Counted from the stretch's first letter, positions 1 to 12,795 are shown. The stretch is 64,000 bases of DNA from Diadema setosum (GCF_964275005.1 NC_092688.1:47237748-47301747); one strand, 5' to 3'. Made by a program: numbers and translations. Notes: generated from the sequence alone by a model not told the origin.

Positions 1-303
1 AGTAACACGTAGAAGCAAGAAGTTATTTTCCAGCAGCAGTAGCATTTTAAGCGTGTGTATACTCTTCAGAAATTGTAAATGGCCTTGCTGTTTCTGACTG
101 GCTGCAAGTGAAATGTGTCTTTCCACAGTTTCTCTCCAGTGCTTCTCACTAAAGAAAAACAGTTCAAAGATGTTGTCATTTTGCAAGCCAATCTCTGTGG
201 CGGCAGTGTTTGCATCTTAGAAGAAGAAGAAGATGTGAAGTGAGACACCCACATTCCCCAGTGAGTGTGATCACCTTTTAACTATGGGTTTTCTGTTTGA
301 CAG

Positions 304-419
304 GGTTTCACGTATGTAGCGCCCTCAGTGCTGGAAAGCATGCATCAGAAGGTCCAGTTCACCAAAGTGCGATCACCTCGAAAGATTCCAGGGAGCATCA
401 GCCCTCGATCAGCACTCAG
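304..419 (+). CDS. RPS6KB1: p70 ribosomal protein S6 kinase, penultimate coding exon (hydrophobic motif)
   Basis: Internal exon between a pyrimidine-rich acceptor (ttctgtttgacag) and a gtgagt donor. It reads GFTYVAPSVLES, then QFTKVRSPRKIPGSISPR. GFTYVAPSVLES is the diagnostic S6K hydrophobic motif; the Thr (codon 310-312) corresponds to human T389, the mTORC1 site needed for kinase activation. Downstream RSP and ISPR match the Ser-Pro sites of the autoinhibitory tail (human S411/S418 area). The exon ends with two bases (ag) of a split Ser codon completed by the exon at 2551, giving an SP dipeptide across the junction like human S424. The kinase domain must lie left of the window. RPS6KB1 and RPS6KB2 orthology cannot be separated here. 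Sequence from 1 to 303 reads as intron. Confidence 0.93.
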
Positions 420-581
420 GTGAGTCTGTAATGATCCCACGTGTGTTAAGAACGTAGATCAATGAGGACGTAAGTGAAGCTACCTTTTTTTATCTTCTTT
501 CATTGAAATTTAGACCTCTTAATCCTTCTGACTTGGAAGAAAATCGTTGCTTTTCATTCCTACTCAGCCAGTTTGATTTTT

Positions 582-2014
582 AGCTCACCTGAGCCAAAGG
601 CTCAAGTGAGCTATTGCGATCGCCCTTCGTCCGGCGTCCGTCGTGCGTCGTGCGTCGTCCGTCGTGTGTCGTGCGTCGTGCGTCGTCCGTCGTCCGTCGT
701 GCGTAAACTTTTTACATATTCATCTTCTTCTTGAAAACCCCAAGACCGATTTTCATCAAACTTGGCAGGTAGCATCCCTAGGGGGTCAGGAACTCAATTT
801 GTTAAAATGGGCACCATGCCCCACCCAGGGGGCCCCAAGGGGGCCCAAACCCCCCAAAATTAAGGAATCTGTAAAAATCTTCTTCTCTAGAACCAGAAGT
901 GATAGAGCTAAGTTAATACTATGAGTTAGTACATTGATGACTATAGTTTCAAGTTTGTTCATGGCAGAATCAGGGGTGCCCCCCTTGGGACCCAGGGGAG
1001 GGGGGTGGGGAGGGGTCCTAATGGGGCCTAAATTGTACATTTTCATCTTCTTCTTGAGAACCCCATGACCCATTTTCACCAAACTTGGCAGGTAGCATCC
1101 CTAGGGGGTTAGGATCTCATTTTGTTAAAATGGGCACCATGCCCCACCCAGGGGGCCCCAGGGGGGCCCAAACCCCCCCCCCCCCCAAAAAAAAAAAAAA
1201 AATGAAGGAATCTTTAAAAATCTTCTCTAAGATAAGCTAAGATAATACTATGAGTGAGTACATTAATGACTGTAGTTTCAAGTTTGTTCATGGCAGATCC
1301 AGGGGTGCCCCTCTTGGGGGCAGGGGGGGGGGGGGGTTGGGAAGGTCCAAATGGGGGCCTGAATTGTACATTTTCATCTTCTTCCTGAAAACCTCATGAT
1401 GGATTTTCGTCAAACTTGGCAGGTAGCATCCCTAGGGGGTCAGGATCTCAATTTATCAAAGTGGGCACCATGCCCCACCCAGTGGGCCCCAGGGGGCCCA
1501 AACCCCCCCCCCCCCAAAAAAAAAAAAAAAAAAAAAAAATGAAGGAATCTTTAAAAATCTTCTCTAAGATAAGCTAAGATAATACTATGAGTGAGTACAT
1601 TAATGACTGTAGTTTCAAGTTTGTTCATAGCAGATCCAGGGGTGCCCCTCTTGGGGGCAGGGGGGGGGGGGGGGTGGTGGTTGGGAAGGTCCAAATGGGG
1701 GCCTGAATTGTACATTTTCATCTTCTTCCTGAAAACCTCATGATGGATTTTCGTCAAACTTGGCAGGTAGCATCCCTAGGGGGCCAGGATCTCAATTTAT
1801 CAAAGTGGGCACCATGCCCCAACCAGTGGGCCCCAGGGGGCCCCAATGCCCCCAAATTAAGGAATCTTAATTTTGGCCCTTATTGTACATTTTCATGTTC
1901 TACTTGAGAATGCCTGGTCAAATTTTAGTAAAGCTGTGAATAATTTAGATTAGTGACTGCGTGAAAGGTGAACTTGCGATGCTCAGGTGAGCGCTAGACC
2001 CGCGGGTCTCTTGT
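582..2014. mobile_element. CTCACCTGAGC-ended nonautonomous element with ~330-bp internal repeats, copy 1
   Basis: Starts AGCTCACCTGAGCCAAAGG with an immediate inverted echo CTCAAGTGAGCT, then a GTCGTGCGTC-rich stretch. It ends GATGCTCAGGTGAGCGCTAG followed by CGCGGGTCTCTTGTT, so CTCACCTGAGC is inverted at the two ends. The interior is four to five imperfect tandem units starting near 714, 1037, 1366, 1708 and 1883. Each begins ACATTTTCATCTTCTTC and includes AAACTTGGCAGGTAGCATCC and GGGCACCATGCCCCA, with poly-C/poly-A tracts between. It lies inside the S6K intron. No transposase frame is visible. The short open frames here are repeat artefacts. Confidence 0.75.
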
Positions 2015-2550
2015 TAAGTTTAAGTTTCTACCTAACAGTAGTATCTGTTTATGGCATTATTTCCAGTGTCAGTGTGTATAAAAACATGCTGGTATTGCTA
2101 TATACTCACTTATTCATAGTTACTACCCTGATATGTATGGTTGTACTGTCATCCAACATTTTTGCTGGGACTTGCCAGTAAATTGGATAATTATAATTTG
2201 TGGAGCCATTTATAGTGCTGCTTTTACAATGTAGTTTTCTGCTTTTGTTCTTTTATTTGAAATTCAGGGTTTTGTATATAAACATTCATAGTCTTCAATA
2301 TTCAATATTAGAAGCTCTGGAAATGTTGACAAAAATAATTAGCTCAAAGGAAATTGACAGTCTGCCACAACTTGAGGGTTTTCACAACAAATCAACCCAT
2401 CTCTTGGTGTTAAAGCCTAAAAAAGTGGTAGACAGTCAGAATATGTTTCTTTTTATGTCATGAAATGACCACGAATACATTGGTAACTCATCAGATCAGG
2501 TGTACCAAAAGTTTATACAAAGTTTTCCTGTCTCATTTCCTTGGCAACAG

Positions 2551-2704
2551 TCCATCCAAGACACCCCAAACCCAATTTGCCTTCGATGAGGACCTCATCT
2601 CAAAGCCCTCTTCTGCTTCCAGTCCGGGCGTTGCACCCATAGAGGAAGCAATGGACACCAGCGATGCCACCAATGCCACGGCAACCGCATCCGGCTACAG
2701 ATGA
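2551..2704 (+). CDS. RPS6KB1: p70 ribosomal protein S6 kinase, last coding exon
   Basis: Follows acceptor ttccttggcaacag. Joining ag+t gives Ser, then PSKTPQTQFAFDEDL and, after a Ser-rich stretch, PIEEAMDTSDATNATATASGYR-stop (tga 2702-2704). Phase matches the upstream exon exactly. The SPSKTP start fits the S6K autoinhibitory SP/TP cluster, and the low-complexity Ser/Thr/Ala tail with an EAMDTS patch resembles the divergent C-termini of animal S6Ks (human has PMETSGIEQMD). The remaining tail is shorter than the vertebrate one. The intron is about 2.1 kb and is mostly filled by the repeat at 582-2014. Confidence 0.88.
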
Positions 2705-3622
2705 GGATAACAGGATGGGAGTAGATAGACACAGACAATTTTAAAAGTGATTTTTCTCTTGAATTATTATCATTATATTAACTAGATAGATATGAACGAT
2801 ATGAACAATGAATATACCGTGTGGAGTGGACGATGAAGATGATGTATTCAAATTTTTGCCTGAGTTTACGTTGGTCATCGGCATGCATCCGCGTGCTCCT
2901 GCGCGGCTGGCGTCCTCTCTTCAACTCTTGCTCTGAGCTTCCATCATGTTCAAGCTTGATCTCCTGTTTCCTGTGTAATGTGGGTAAAGGTAGGCTACCC
3001 CTCCCCCCACATGCCATGTTGGGATGCCATATATGAACCATGCGCAGATGTCATGAGTCCTCTTCAGTTCATCTGTGAATGGATGCTAACATCGCTGTGA
3101 TGCGCTCATATCTTATACTGAATTGTTGCTTGCTGTCATAAAGCTTATTTCAGGAGAGAAGTATCAATCAATCCAATTCATCAGTCACTATTCGTTTCAA
3201 TCTCGCTGTATGCGAATCAACTGCTGTATCATGTTGAGACGCCCTACTCATTTAAGTCATCATAGCTTTGCAACAGAACAGATAAGCCACCCTTGTACAT
3301 TCACAAGCATTACTTAATTCTTTTGATTTCACCATGAAATGAATTTGTCATGATAGCATTACAGGTATTAGCTTTGAATGGGAGAATGATGCTCTCAGGT
3401 CCATTCTTGAGTTGTCATTGCAAAGTCATTACAGTGGACTTGCCTGTAACCCTCAGCTTGTCGTGTTCAAGCAAACATGAATTCAATTGCATACAGACTT
3501 TCTTAAATTCCAGCCTGTGATAAGTGCCATGTTCATATGATATACAGGTGCAATCATTGTTTAGAGTAATGATGCCAATTGTGCTGCAGGGGATTACATT
3601 GTTACACTCAAGAATTCCTATA

Positions 3623-4211
3623 CAGTATGACCATGATTATCCAACCACGTCGGGACCAGCGGGCCTCCACCTAATCAATTTGGCCAGATAAGAGAGATAT
3701 GCTCAAATACAGCACTTTCTAGCATATCATGCCAAGTATATACACATGTTATTACCAATTTACTAATATTGTGATTATCTGCGAGGCATTGTCATGTTTC
3801 ATACTTCATATGATATGGAAATAAAATGAAATATAGGCCTAAGTAAAATAACCCTTCATGTCCCTTCATGTATTGTTTGATTGATATTGACCGACAATGA
3901 GACTTAGATTGCGACTCGTCGAATAATGCCGCTGGATTGTACTGTAACCACTGCTGTGCATTCAGTGTCAGTGACAAGCACGGCTCCAGTCATTGACATT
4001 GTCTCACGAACTGACTTTGAAGTTACAGTCTGCTGGGATAATTATAATATGTCCTGTCATATATCCGCACGATAACCGTTCAACATGTGTTTGTATTGAG
4101 TGAGATAAGGCACTGAAAATACATGGAAACATTTTGAAAATTGTCAGCGAGTCGACGTCTGGATAACGGAGAATGCGGATAATCGATGGCTGGATAATCG
4201 AGGTCCTCCTG
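3623..4211. mobile_element. pogo/Tigger-like MITE, older copy
   Basis: Ends CAGTATGACCATGATTATCC and GGATAATCGAGGTCCTCCTG are imperfect inverted repeats, flanked on both sides by TA (3621-3622 and 4212-4213), the Tc1/mariner-pogo target. The interior keeps GTCGGGACCAGCGGGCCTCC, matching the better preserved copy at 14986. No transposase is present. Confidence 0.72.
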
Positions 4212-4947
4212 TATGTCACTTTATAGGCTTCTGTATCTCTTGTGTTCACATCATGCTGAGTGTGATTGAAGTAATGCTATCATCTGCTGCTTTAGAATGT
4301 CTCTGACAGAGATAGCTGATACAACTCTCTTGGCAAGGTGAGGGTAAAAGCTTGTCCACTTTTTGTTCCTCTTCTTTGACAAGAGTGACTTACGAGAGCT
4401 GACTCCCAGTAGCATACACTGTATCATGTAAGCAAAGTAACGCCCTACTCATGCTTTGAAACCGGGTATAACTCGTAATTCACAATACCGGACAGAGGTA
4501 CATGTAGACCATTATATGCATGGCTGTATCCACACGTGATTGCAGTCGTAAGTTAGCTGTAGATACCAGTCTGTGGAAATTGCAATGCATGCAGCTTTGT
4601 TGATGCGACGGAGACAAAGTCGTATTAGAGATATGAGGGTGTGAGCAGAGAGAGGCAAGGTCTGGAAAATTTGAAACAGATTTTGTGCATGTAACATAAT
4701 TATGTAAATCTATGCAGACTTCCATGATCACTTGGAGTTTATATATTAAATTATTATATGATGAGGATACAGTGTACAAAGGTTAATGTTCTTGTAGGAG
4801 AAATTGACTGAGAGAAAACAGCAAAGCAGGAGGATATTTGTGGGTAGTTTTCTCTTGTGACAAGAAATGGAGGATTGTGTATGCTAGACATGCATGTGAC
4901 TGACAGTGTGTGACATACTATGTTGATTATACTGTAATATTTGACTG

Positions 4948-5003
4948 AAGGAGGGGCCGGGGAAGGGGGGGAGGGGGAGGGGGAGGGGGAGGGGAAGGGA
5001 AGC
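4948..5003. repeat. G-rich purine tract, (GGGGGA)n-like
   Basis: Simple repeat of GGGGGA units with potential to form G-quadruplex structure. It lies in the S6K 3' flank. Confidence 0.8.
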
Positions 5004-6644
5004 ATTCTGGGAGGGGTACAGTGTAGGTTCTGTTCTTTCTATAAATCTTAGCCATGAATGCATCAGCAACAGTTGGTGGGGGCATATGGTAACTTACTTC
5101 GGATTTAAAAAAAAAGGTAAATATAAAATTGATGTTATGAGTATTTTCTGAGAGATATCTAGACTATGTGAAAGCTTGTGATATTTGTAAACATGATTAG
5201 CATGTATTAAGGAGAAAATGTCAAACTTAGAACTTTGTGGATTTCAAGCAGGAACTGATATGTTGGACAAATGTGTTGTCAACAAAAAAAAGAAAAATTC
5301 TTAAGTGATTTAGACATGTAGATATCTCTGAAGGACATTACCATTTTTTAATCCTTTTTTTTTTTTCTTCACGGTAGCAATAATATGTAATATTCAGTTA
5401 TGGTATAGCAGGCTTGTACATGGTCAGTTGGAAATTTTTTATGAGAGTACTGTAAATGTCGGTATTTTCCCACAATTAATTTTACGCTCTGAATGGCTCA
5501 AAAACATATTCGCCTGTTCTTGAATTGATCTGCGCAATTGTCAACCCATTCAAAATGTTCAGAGAAAATTGTGAAGATACTTTCGGAGATTTTAGAATTC
5601 GTACTAACCAGAAGTAGTGGGAACTACGTGAGAATCAATGTACCTCAAAAATTTATGCATTTACAGTATGAAATTTTGAGAACTGGGACCAACTGGCAAC
5701 TGTTTCTTTCCATTACTAGTGACCCCTCCCCCTTCTACTCCCCCCCCCCCCCCCCCCCCCATCCTGGCCAAGTGAAGGAAAAGCCTGAATTGTTCTACAC
5801 TATTGTCTTTGGAGAGAATTATTTGGAGAAGGCAACTCAAGCCTTACCCAGCATGTTGTCAAACACGTCACTTTTATTTTAAGCAGCGCACAATCGACAG
5901 TGGGACTGATTCTGACTTCAGTGAATCATACCAAGGACAAGATGCCAGTTGGTAGATTCCAAGGCTGTCCCACGATGTATTTTGTTTTCTTGTTCTTCTT
6001 CTTGTTATTGTATCTAGGGGCAATGCAGAACATCTGTGTAGACTCTAGAGATGCAGATGATGCAGAGATGTAAATTGTAAAGCTGGCCGTCGATGCCGGT
6101 ACTATGATGCTGCCAATCTAATGTAATCTTGTCAAGTAATGCTTGTTAGTGTGTATTGTGACGTACGTATTGTCTGTTATGTTTCTGATCATCCATGTTC
6201 AGTACATGTGTGTCTGTGTTGAATTTTACTATCTCTCATATACCTCTCCCCTGCCCTGTAAATTCATTTTACCTCTTTTTAAAAGTAGCAGTTGAAAGGC
6301 ACTGTGTCAAGTTAAACGAGTCTCAGTGAGGTTCAAGTTTTAATTTTCTGATTTTACCATTTTTTAACTGGATCCAAACTTTTGGCTGAGTGCCAGGGAT
6401 GCTCCTGTATGTAAGAGAGCATCAGTGATTTTAGCAGTTTGTTTAACAAATTTTAGGATTGTAGCACTTTCGAGGCTATTTTATGAGCATTGTTGTCGGC
6501 TAGTATAAAGACTAATGTCGTAAGATGTGAGATAGATATGAATATTTTTTTAAAAGAAAATTTCTAAAGAGACATAAAGTTAGCTTGGTTTTCATGTAGT
6601 TCTTTCTGTTTTGTCATGATCAAAGCTGCTGCTAGTTTGGATAT

Positions 6645-7935
6645 TTCATATCTAACTGTGCGTCACAAAACCAACAAAAAGTTGCACACCCTGATTATAA
6701 GCGAGGACTCAAAATAGGTGTGATGGATCAACCTAGTGAAGCTGTAGTTTTTATATTTTCTGAAAGAGCACTTTTTCTTCTACATTATCCTAAAGTTCAA
6801 GATCATAAAGCAAATGGGAAAATGTGTTATGAGCAGTTTTTCTAGAATACTTTTTTTTTTGGTGGAATAATGTGCTGTGGTATGTCTTCGAAGCCCCCTT
6901 TCATTTCTCACAAACCCTTTATGTACTCTTCACTTTCAGTGCTATTATTTTTTGAAAAGATGATGCTTCTGCTTTCAAAGTTGATATTAGTCATGAATAG
7001 AGTGTGCTCAAACAGCAGGCTCAATTTGATTAGTCTGATAAACCCTGCATTGTTGTTGTTAGGGAGTTTTACATCCTATTTTTGTTTTCCATTCATTGCC
7101 CAAAACACGACTTGGTAAGATCATGGACTTACTACACTTATAGACTGTGAACGGAGATCTTTCTTTGATCCCATCATCACCGCCACCTGATTATGTGCAT
7201 CTATAACCCGTTGAAGACGAGTCCCGAGTATAGCCTACTTGGGCAGGTGTCTGTGGCAAATGCGTGTTACAGCAAAATCAGCCCATCCTCAACAGGTTAA
7301 TGAGGACATAATGATGATGTTCGGACAGTGACGATGGTCATATTTGGCTGAGGTGTCTTTTCAGACTCAAATGCCTTTGAATAAACACCAGTGATGGGGA
7401 GCAGCAAACATGACATATTTGTGTCACAAAATTGGTAATTACTGAGGTGGACATTTGTGGACACGCATGTATGTCGTCTGCCATTTTTGTCTATAATTTT
7501 ACGCTGAAACAATCTGCGAAAAATGGGGAAAAATTAGCTTGCAAATTACAATCAGCTTGTCAAAATGTTTGCTTTCTCTTGTAAAGTATGTGCATTTTGC
7601 TGCAAATGAAATTGCTTGAGCAACGATTTCCCAATATACACAACAACTGCACGTGTATTTTTCTTGATTTTAAATCAAGAAAAATTTATGTGCAGTTGTA
7701 GTGTATATTGGTAGTTCTGCGCATGTAGTTTTTGAATTTCTCGAAGCGCCGTCTTGTTTTTATCCAGGCTGGCTGTCAGCGATGATGATGATGAGATCAA
7801 AGCAGGAAAACATGTTTACAATGACATTGTGATGCTTTTGACAGAAACAGATGCCTGAATTAATTAACGAGCGATGAATGCCTATGTGTAGATCTGTGGT
7901 AAGATTAAGCACTTGAATAGAACCTATTGTGATGC
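6645..7935. mobile_element. TIR element of the GTCACAAAACCAACAAAAAG family, interrupted
   Basis: The left end GTCACAAAACCAACAAAAAG and interior match the intact copy at 35429-36127. The match breaks at 7121 and resumes at 7906 (AAGCACTTGAATAG, then GTGATGCAGGGTCACACATG). The gap is exactly the hAT-like insertion at 7122-7897. Confidence 0.7.
7122..7897. mobile_element. hAT-like nonautonomous element with 8-bp target duplication
   Basis: Flanked by identical GGTAAGAT at 7114-7121 and 7898-7905. The left end CATGGACTTACTACAC and its neighbour GTGAACGGAGATCTTTCTTT match the inverted right end of the element at 11395-11876, so these are two copies of one family in opposite orientation. An internal inverted segment near 7610-7710 (GCACGTGTATTTTTCTTGAT region) forms a hairpin. 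No transposase frame. Confidence 0.8.
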
Positions 7936-8255
7936 AGGGTCACACATGAAATCCTTTGATTATGTCCGAGAAATTTTTTCTTTAGTTCTCAGCAACCCAC
8001 AGGAATTTTGTTTGATAAGGAACTCCGTTCTTTCAGTGTCACTGAAACAGAAAGAACAAACTCAAATCTACCATTTCCTTTTTCCCTCTTCTTTTGTAAT
8101 TTTGTTGAATTCACCAGGTAAAAAAAAAAAAAAAAGGAAAAAAAAAAAACCAATCTCATTCTGAATGTCTGCTCCAGGAAGACTCTGTAAAAATTTTCTG
8201 AAGAACAGACACCTTTTAATCATTTCCTAGTTGGTTACATTTGCATGTGAATCAT

Positions 8256-8514
8256 CAGTGGTGGATATGGGGGTGGGGGTGGATAGGGGGTTCAGACAGT
8301 TTAAACCCCCTTGGGTTTTTTTTTCCCCTTTGTTTTCTTTCAGGGGGGTTAGGATTTTTGTTGTTTTTTGCTTGTCAGCAGAATTTTGGGAGAGAAGTGG
8401 CACCAAAAAATGTGAAGACCTTTCCCCCCCCCCCTGCTTGTCATGACCCATCATCGTTGGGTCAACAACTCCCCCCCCCCCCCCCACTTTAGCAAAATGC
8501 CAGATCTGCCCCTG
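8256..8514. mobile_element. CAG-ended MITE, hAT-like
   Basis: The left end CAGTGGTGGATATGG and the inverted right end CAGGGGCAGATCTGG form a 15-bp imperfect TIR. The interior is G- and C-run rich. Resembles hAT-type termini, but no clear 8-bp duplication is visible. Confidence 0.5.
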
Positions 8515-9020
8515 ACCATTTGTTGTTTGTGTTAGTGACCTCAAAATTGGACCTAGATGAGGTCAGTGCAGAGAGGCCAATTTGTAAAAATCTCTTTATT
8601 TTACAGGAGAACAAAATTGTGTGTAATGTTGCATGAATGAACTGAATGTAAGTTTTAATTATGTCCATGTTTTGATTGGCAGTCAACCATATTTTTATTT
8701 TTGTTTATTCTCTTAATATGATTTATCGTTTGTGTATTACTGTCAGTGTTTTGATTGATATACCAATGCTGGAAACTTTGCCGGTAGTTTCAGCGATATT
8801 TTCATGCAGCTATATTTTCCTCATGATATGATATCATATACACATGTATGTTTCAAGTGATGAACTTAAATTATGGAGAGTTTATACATGTCATGATGTG
8901 TTAGTAACCAATGTACTCAAAATAATAAATTGTCATGCCATTGAAGTATTTCTCTTTGAACTGTATGTTGAGTTTAAAAAAAAAAATCACGAAATATTAT
9001 TTCGTTGATAGTGCATGGTT

Positions 9021-9600
9021 TTAAAGGACAAGTTCACCTTAATATATGTGTTGATTTAGTGAATGCAGCAATACTTGTAGAATACATCAGTGAAAGTGTG
9101 AGGAAAATCAGACAATTCATTCAAAAGTAATGAATTTTTGAAGTTTCAGTGCCGTCATCGCTGGATGGGAAGATGACTGCAGTTTGTGATATTATTACAT
9201 GTGTAGAATGATATAGAGAAAATGTAAAGAAAATTCAACATATTTTCACTTTTCTCACATAAGAAAAGAGCACTTGACTTGCCTCTTTCAGAAGGCAGAG
9301 GGGCTAAAATATTACCCTTAATGTTCATCCGTAACAAGTAGAGGTAATGTGTGCTTTTCAAAAAAAAAAAAAGAGAAATTTATGGAATTCTCTTTATATA
9401 CTGTACTTTATATCGTTTTATGCATGTGGCTTCACCAACAGTAGTGGTATTCTCATCCAATGATAGCAGCACTGAAACTTCAAAAAAATTCATAACTTTT
9501 GAACATATTGTATTTTTTCCTCAAACTTTCATTGATGTGTTCTACTGATATTACTGCATTCACTCAATCCATACATACATCAAGGTGAAGTTGTCCTTGA
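9021..9600. mobile_element. TTAA-ended foldback MITE (AGGACAAG family), near-complete copy
   Basis: Begins TTAAAGGACAAGTTCACCTT and ends AAGGTGAAGTTGTCCTTGA, so the right TTAA has decayed to TTGA. Most of the two halves are mutually inverted (for example GAATGCAGCAATA against TATTACTGCATTC). Other copies or fragments: 11275-11375, 26187-26285, 40575-40680, 47440-47898 and 62027-62596. Confidence 0.8.
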
Positions 9601-11012
9601 ACTCATGCCAAACCTGACTCATCCACTCATTCAAACTGCATGCATGGACCAGGTGTTATTCTCCGTCTGCATCTCATGCGCTCTTGCCAGAATATTTCTC
9701 TGGCTTCCTCGAAGATTCTCAAATATCTGTAGACTGTGTAAAGAATTCACCATTTTTTTAAAGGAAAGTTTGATTTGTGTAAGCGTATATTCACCAGGAT
9801 ATTGTGGAGGACTGTCGTATTAACTAGGAGCGAATAAAATGCTCCATCCAGCCTTTTTGTTCTCCACATGGGGAACAATTCATCATGGCAGGTAAGAGAT
9901 TAAGTTAGGAATTAGTGGTGGTATCTACAAGTCTTCAATGACCTCCTCCTAAACCAAGCCACCAAATGTAGATATTATACCAATTTCATGGACATATTTT
10001 AGGAAAATATCTCCCCCCCCCCCCCCCCGGAAAAAAGTGAGATAATAAGAATGAAATTCATGAAATGAAGCAACAGATGTGTGAAAATCAGAGCCAACTC
10101 AAAAGACTGTTTAAAAGCATTACTGATTTGTCAGACACTGTATTTTGCCTCAACATTCTGATGCCTCATTACAATTCCTTTTTCATAAGTTTTAGGTATA
10201 CGTAATAATAAATGCTAGTGTATGCTACAGTTGCTTCATGTGAAGTAGCCACAACATTTTGAAGACTTGTGAAAAGATTGTGGTCTTGGATGCAAGGTTA
10301 CGATTTTCCTGCGATTCCTCCCCATTTCCATAGAGTGCTGTTATGCCCTTTTGTCACTGAACTAGGTAAACCATAAACCCATTTCCTCAACTACTGTAGA
10401 TAAGATGACAATCTCTTGTACCTATACCATTTTCGACTTAGCCAAATTGCACTGTACTGTGATTGTCACATTGATATTTAGTTGTTCTTTTTTTTTTTTT
10501 AGAATTGTAACATTTTCAATTATTTTCTTACAACATTTTAAGAAGTGTTAGGCATCTGTTTTCATTCTTGATCGAAACTTTGCAAATATTAGTTTGGATA
10601 ATCGTCATGTATGATTTCTTCCATCTTTACTTTAAGAGCAGCTGTACCGTAGATAAAAATGTAACCGTAGCAATACTATAGAATGTTGCAATTGTCATAT
10701 TTGGTTGCATTGTTCTTTATTATTTTAATCTGTTCATATGTACTCTGTTAAAACAAACAAACAAACAAACAAAACTGACCCAATTCAGACAGGAAGAACA
10801 TCCATGGCACAATAAGACATTTTTTTTTTTTTCGGTATAATGACTAAATGATTTCAGTCTCGTGTGTCACTTTCGTTTCTACGTCATGGTTTGATATGAG
10901 AGGGAAATTCTGACGTGACAGCGTGTGTGAATGAAAAGGGGCGTGGCTATTGGCAGCATGGCATCTGACTCCATCCCTTTCCTGGATATGATTAGTTGGC
11001 CCTGTTATATAA

Positions 11013-11290
11013 AACATAAGATCAACATAAGTAAGGAAATCAAACATAAGTCCCTGAATACTCGATTCTGATTGGCTAAAACCGGACCTATGTTACGACT
11101 TTCTGACTTATGTGTGAAGACTTACGTTTGATTTTCTGACTTATGATTGATTGCATCATTTTATGCCACAGGGAATATGTAATCAAACATTAAGTCTGGA
11201 AAAAAAAATCGAACGTAAGTCGGGTATTAACCAATCAGACCTGACTATTCAGAGACTCACGTTTGATTTTCTGATCTGTGTTTGTCCGAT
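11013..11290. repeat. Foldback cluster of AATCAAACATAAGT / ACTTACGTTTGATT motifs
   Basis: Motifs related to AATCAAACATAAGT and its complement ACTTACGTTTGATTTTCTGA occur at least six times in both orientations, with a CTGATTGGCTAA / TTAACCAATCAGA inverted pair between them. Consistent with an old foldback element. Termini not resolved. Confidence 0.5.
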
Positions 11291-11375
11291 TTTCCTCAAA
11301 CTGTCACTGATGTGTTCTATTAATATTGCTGCATTCACTCAATCCACTTGTATATTTGGGGCTAATTTCCCTTTG
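11275..11375. repeat. Fragment of the AGGACAAG foldback family
   Basis: Contains TTTTCCTCAAACTGTCACTG, TATTGCTGCATTCACTC and AATCCACTTGTATAT, matching the right half of 9021-9600. Truncated. Confidence 0.65.
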
Positions 11376-11394
11376 ATCAGTGTTTTAGTGCGAC

Positions 11395-11876
11395 CATGGA
11401 CCTACTACACGTGGACATTCATCGTATCGTTAATTAATTCATGCACCTATACATTTCAAAAGCGCCACAAAGACATTTTTAACATGCTTCACTGCTTTGA
11501 TCCCTATGATCGTCACTGCCAGCAAGCCGGGAGAAGAACAAGACGGAGATTCGAGAAATCTAAAACTATATGCGCAGAAGAAAATAACTGTGCAAATAAG
11601 CAATTATCCATCTTTTGACACAAAATTTGCCATGTTCTCAGGTTTTGCTGCTCCTCATCATCTGTATTTATTCAAAGACAATTTCCGTCTGAAAAAGGCA
11701 CATCAGCGAAACAAGACCGCAATGAGGGAAATGTTCTTTTGTTAGTGACGATGCACGATTGCACAATCGCCATTATCCAAGCACCTGAATGCACATAAAT
11801 AAATCAGGTTGCGGTGGTGATGATGGGATCAAAGAAAGACCTCCGTTCATAGTGAACATTGTGTAGTAGATCCATG
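11395..11876. mobile_element. hAT-like element, second copy of the 7122 family, inverted
   Basis: TIR CATGGACCTACTACAC at the left and GTGTAGTAGATCCATG at the right. Flanks GTGCGAC (11388-11394) and GAGCGAC (11877-11883) match at six of seven bases. The open frame at 11151-11618 overlaps it and is not a gene. Confidence 0.7.
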
Positions 11877-12593
11877 GAGCGACGAATGTTGTAGGCAGCT
11901 GATAAATAGGACCCATACTTCACAGTATCGGATCTCAGAAGGGACTTAATACATCATGCGGCAATGAGACAGACACAACGCAAACATCCGGATTGTGTGT
12001 TTTGATAGTTATCAGCGCACAAGAATCTGACAATCTAGATTATCAAACAAAAGGTAGACTGTCAACCATGAACAGCAAACTTCCTGGCTATGGTTAATGG
12101 GCCATAGGATCAGATGACACGAACATTCGGTTTATTGATTGATAGGGACGAATTAATATATCCTGCCTTTAACAACGAAGCCACTTTTTGTGGCTAAAAT
12201 CAGACTAATATTCGCTGTTGATAAGTCCTCTAATGATCAAGCTCGTATATATTATGTAAAATGTAATCTGTGTTTATCATTGCTACGAACTTCTCTTTCT
12301 ATTTTCTGTTAGACTCAAGTAATAATCGTCGCCTCAATCATCATGCACCTACGTAATTACAAAATGTACTGACATTCGGTGTGCTATAACGATTGCATAT
12401 TCGTCATATTCTTCACCGTGCAATCAACTCGTGTTGGATATGTCGGTCTCAAGTATAGAAGCGATGTGATACAGTATATCATTAGCAGATTGTCAATATA
12501 GATGACATCGCAAATCATAGATTGACAAAAATGTTTCTCAAAACATTGTCTTGTCATGAAACACACCATCATCTCGTTGTTTTCGAACACTAT

Positions 12594-12795
12594 GGCCCGA
12601 ATTCTCAAAGGTGGAATAACTTTATTACACCGCTTATTCCGCCGATTTATTACGCCTCTTATGAATGCAAATCAGGCCCTCGTGACGTAAAATGACGCGA
12701 TTTATTCCCCGGAATCTATTCTCAAAGGTGGAATAACTTATTCCCCGGAATAACTATTCCGCGGACTAGTTATTCCAGCTTTGAGAATACGGGCC
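12594..12795. mobile_element. GGCCCGAATTC-ended MITE (GGAATAACT-rich)
   Basis: Left GGCCCGAATTCTCAAAGGTG and right CTTTGAGAATACGGGCC form a TIR. The interior is built of GGAATAACTTATTCC palindromes. The outer terminus resembles the otherwise different element at 28886-29213. Confidence 0.7.

Larger units (their letters stand above)
2705..9000 (+). other. S6K 3' flank / possible long 3' UTR, mostly repeats
   Basis: Beyond the S6K stop there is no confident coding sequence. An AATAAA at about 8925-8930 is one possible polyadenylation signal. The interval contains a pogo-like MITE, a purine-rich tract at about 4948-5003, a TIR element split by a hAT-like insertion, and a CAG-ended MITE, all listed separately. 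Whether the UTR really runs this far cannot be told from sequence. Confidence 0.3.
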
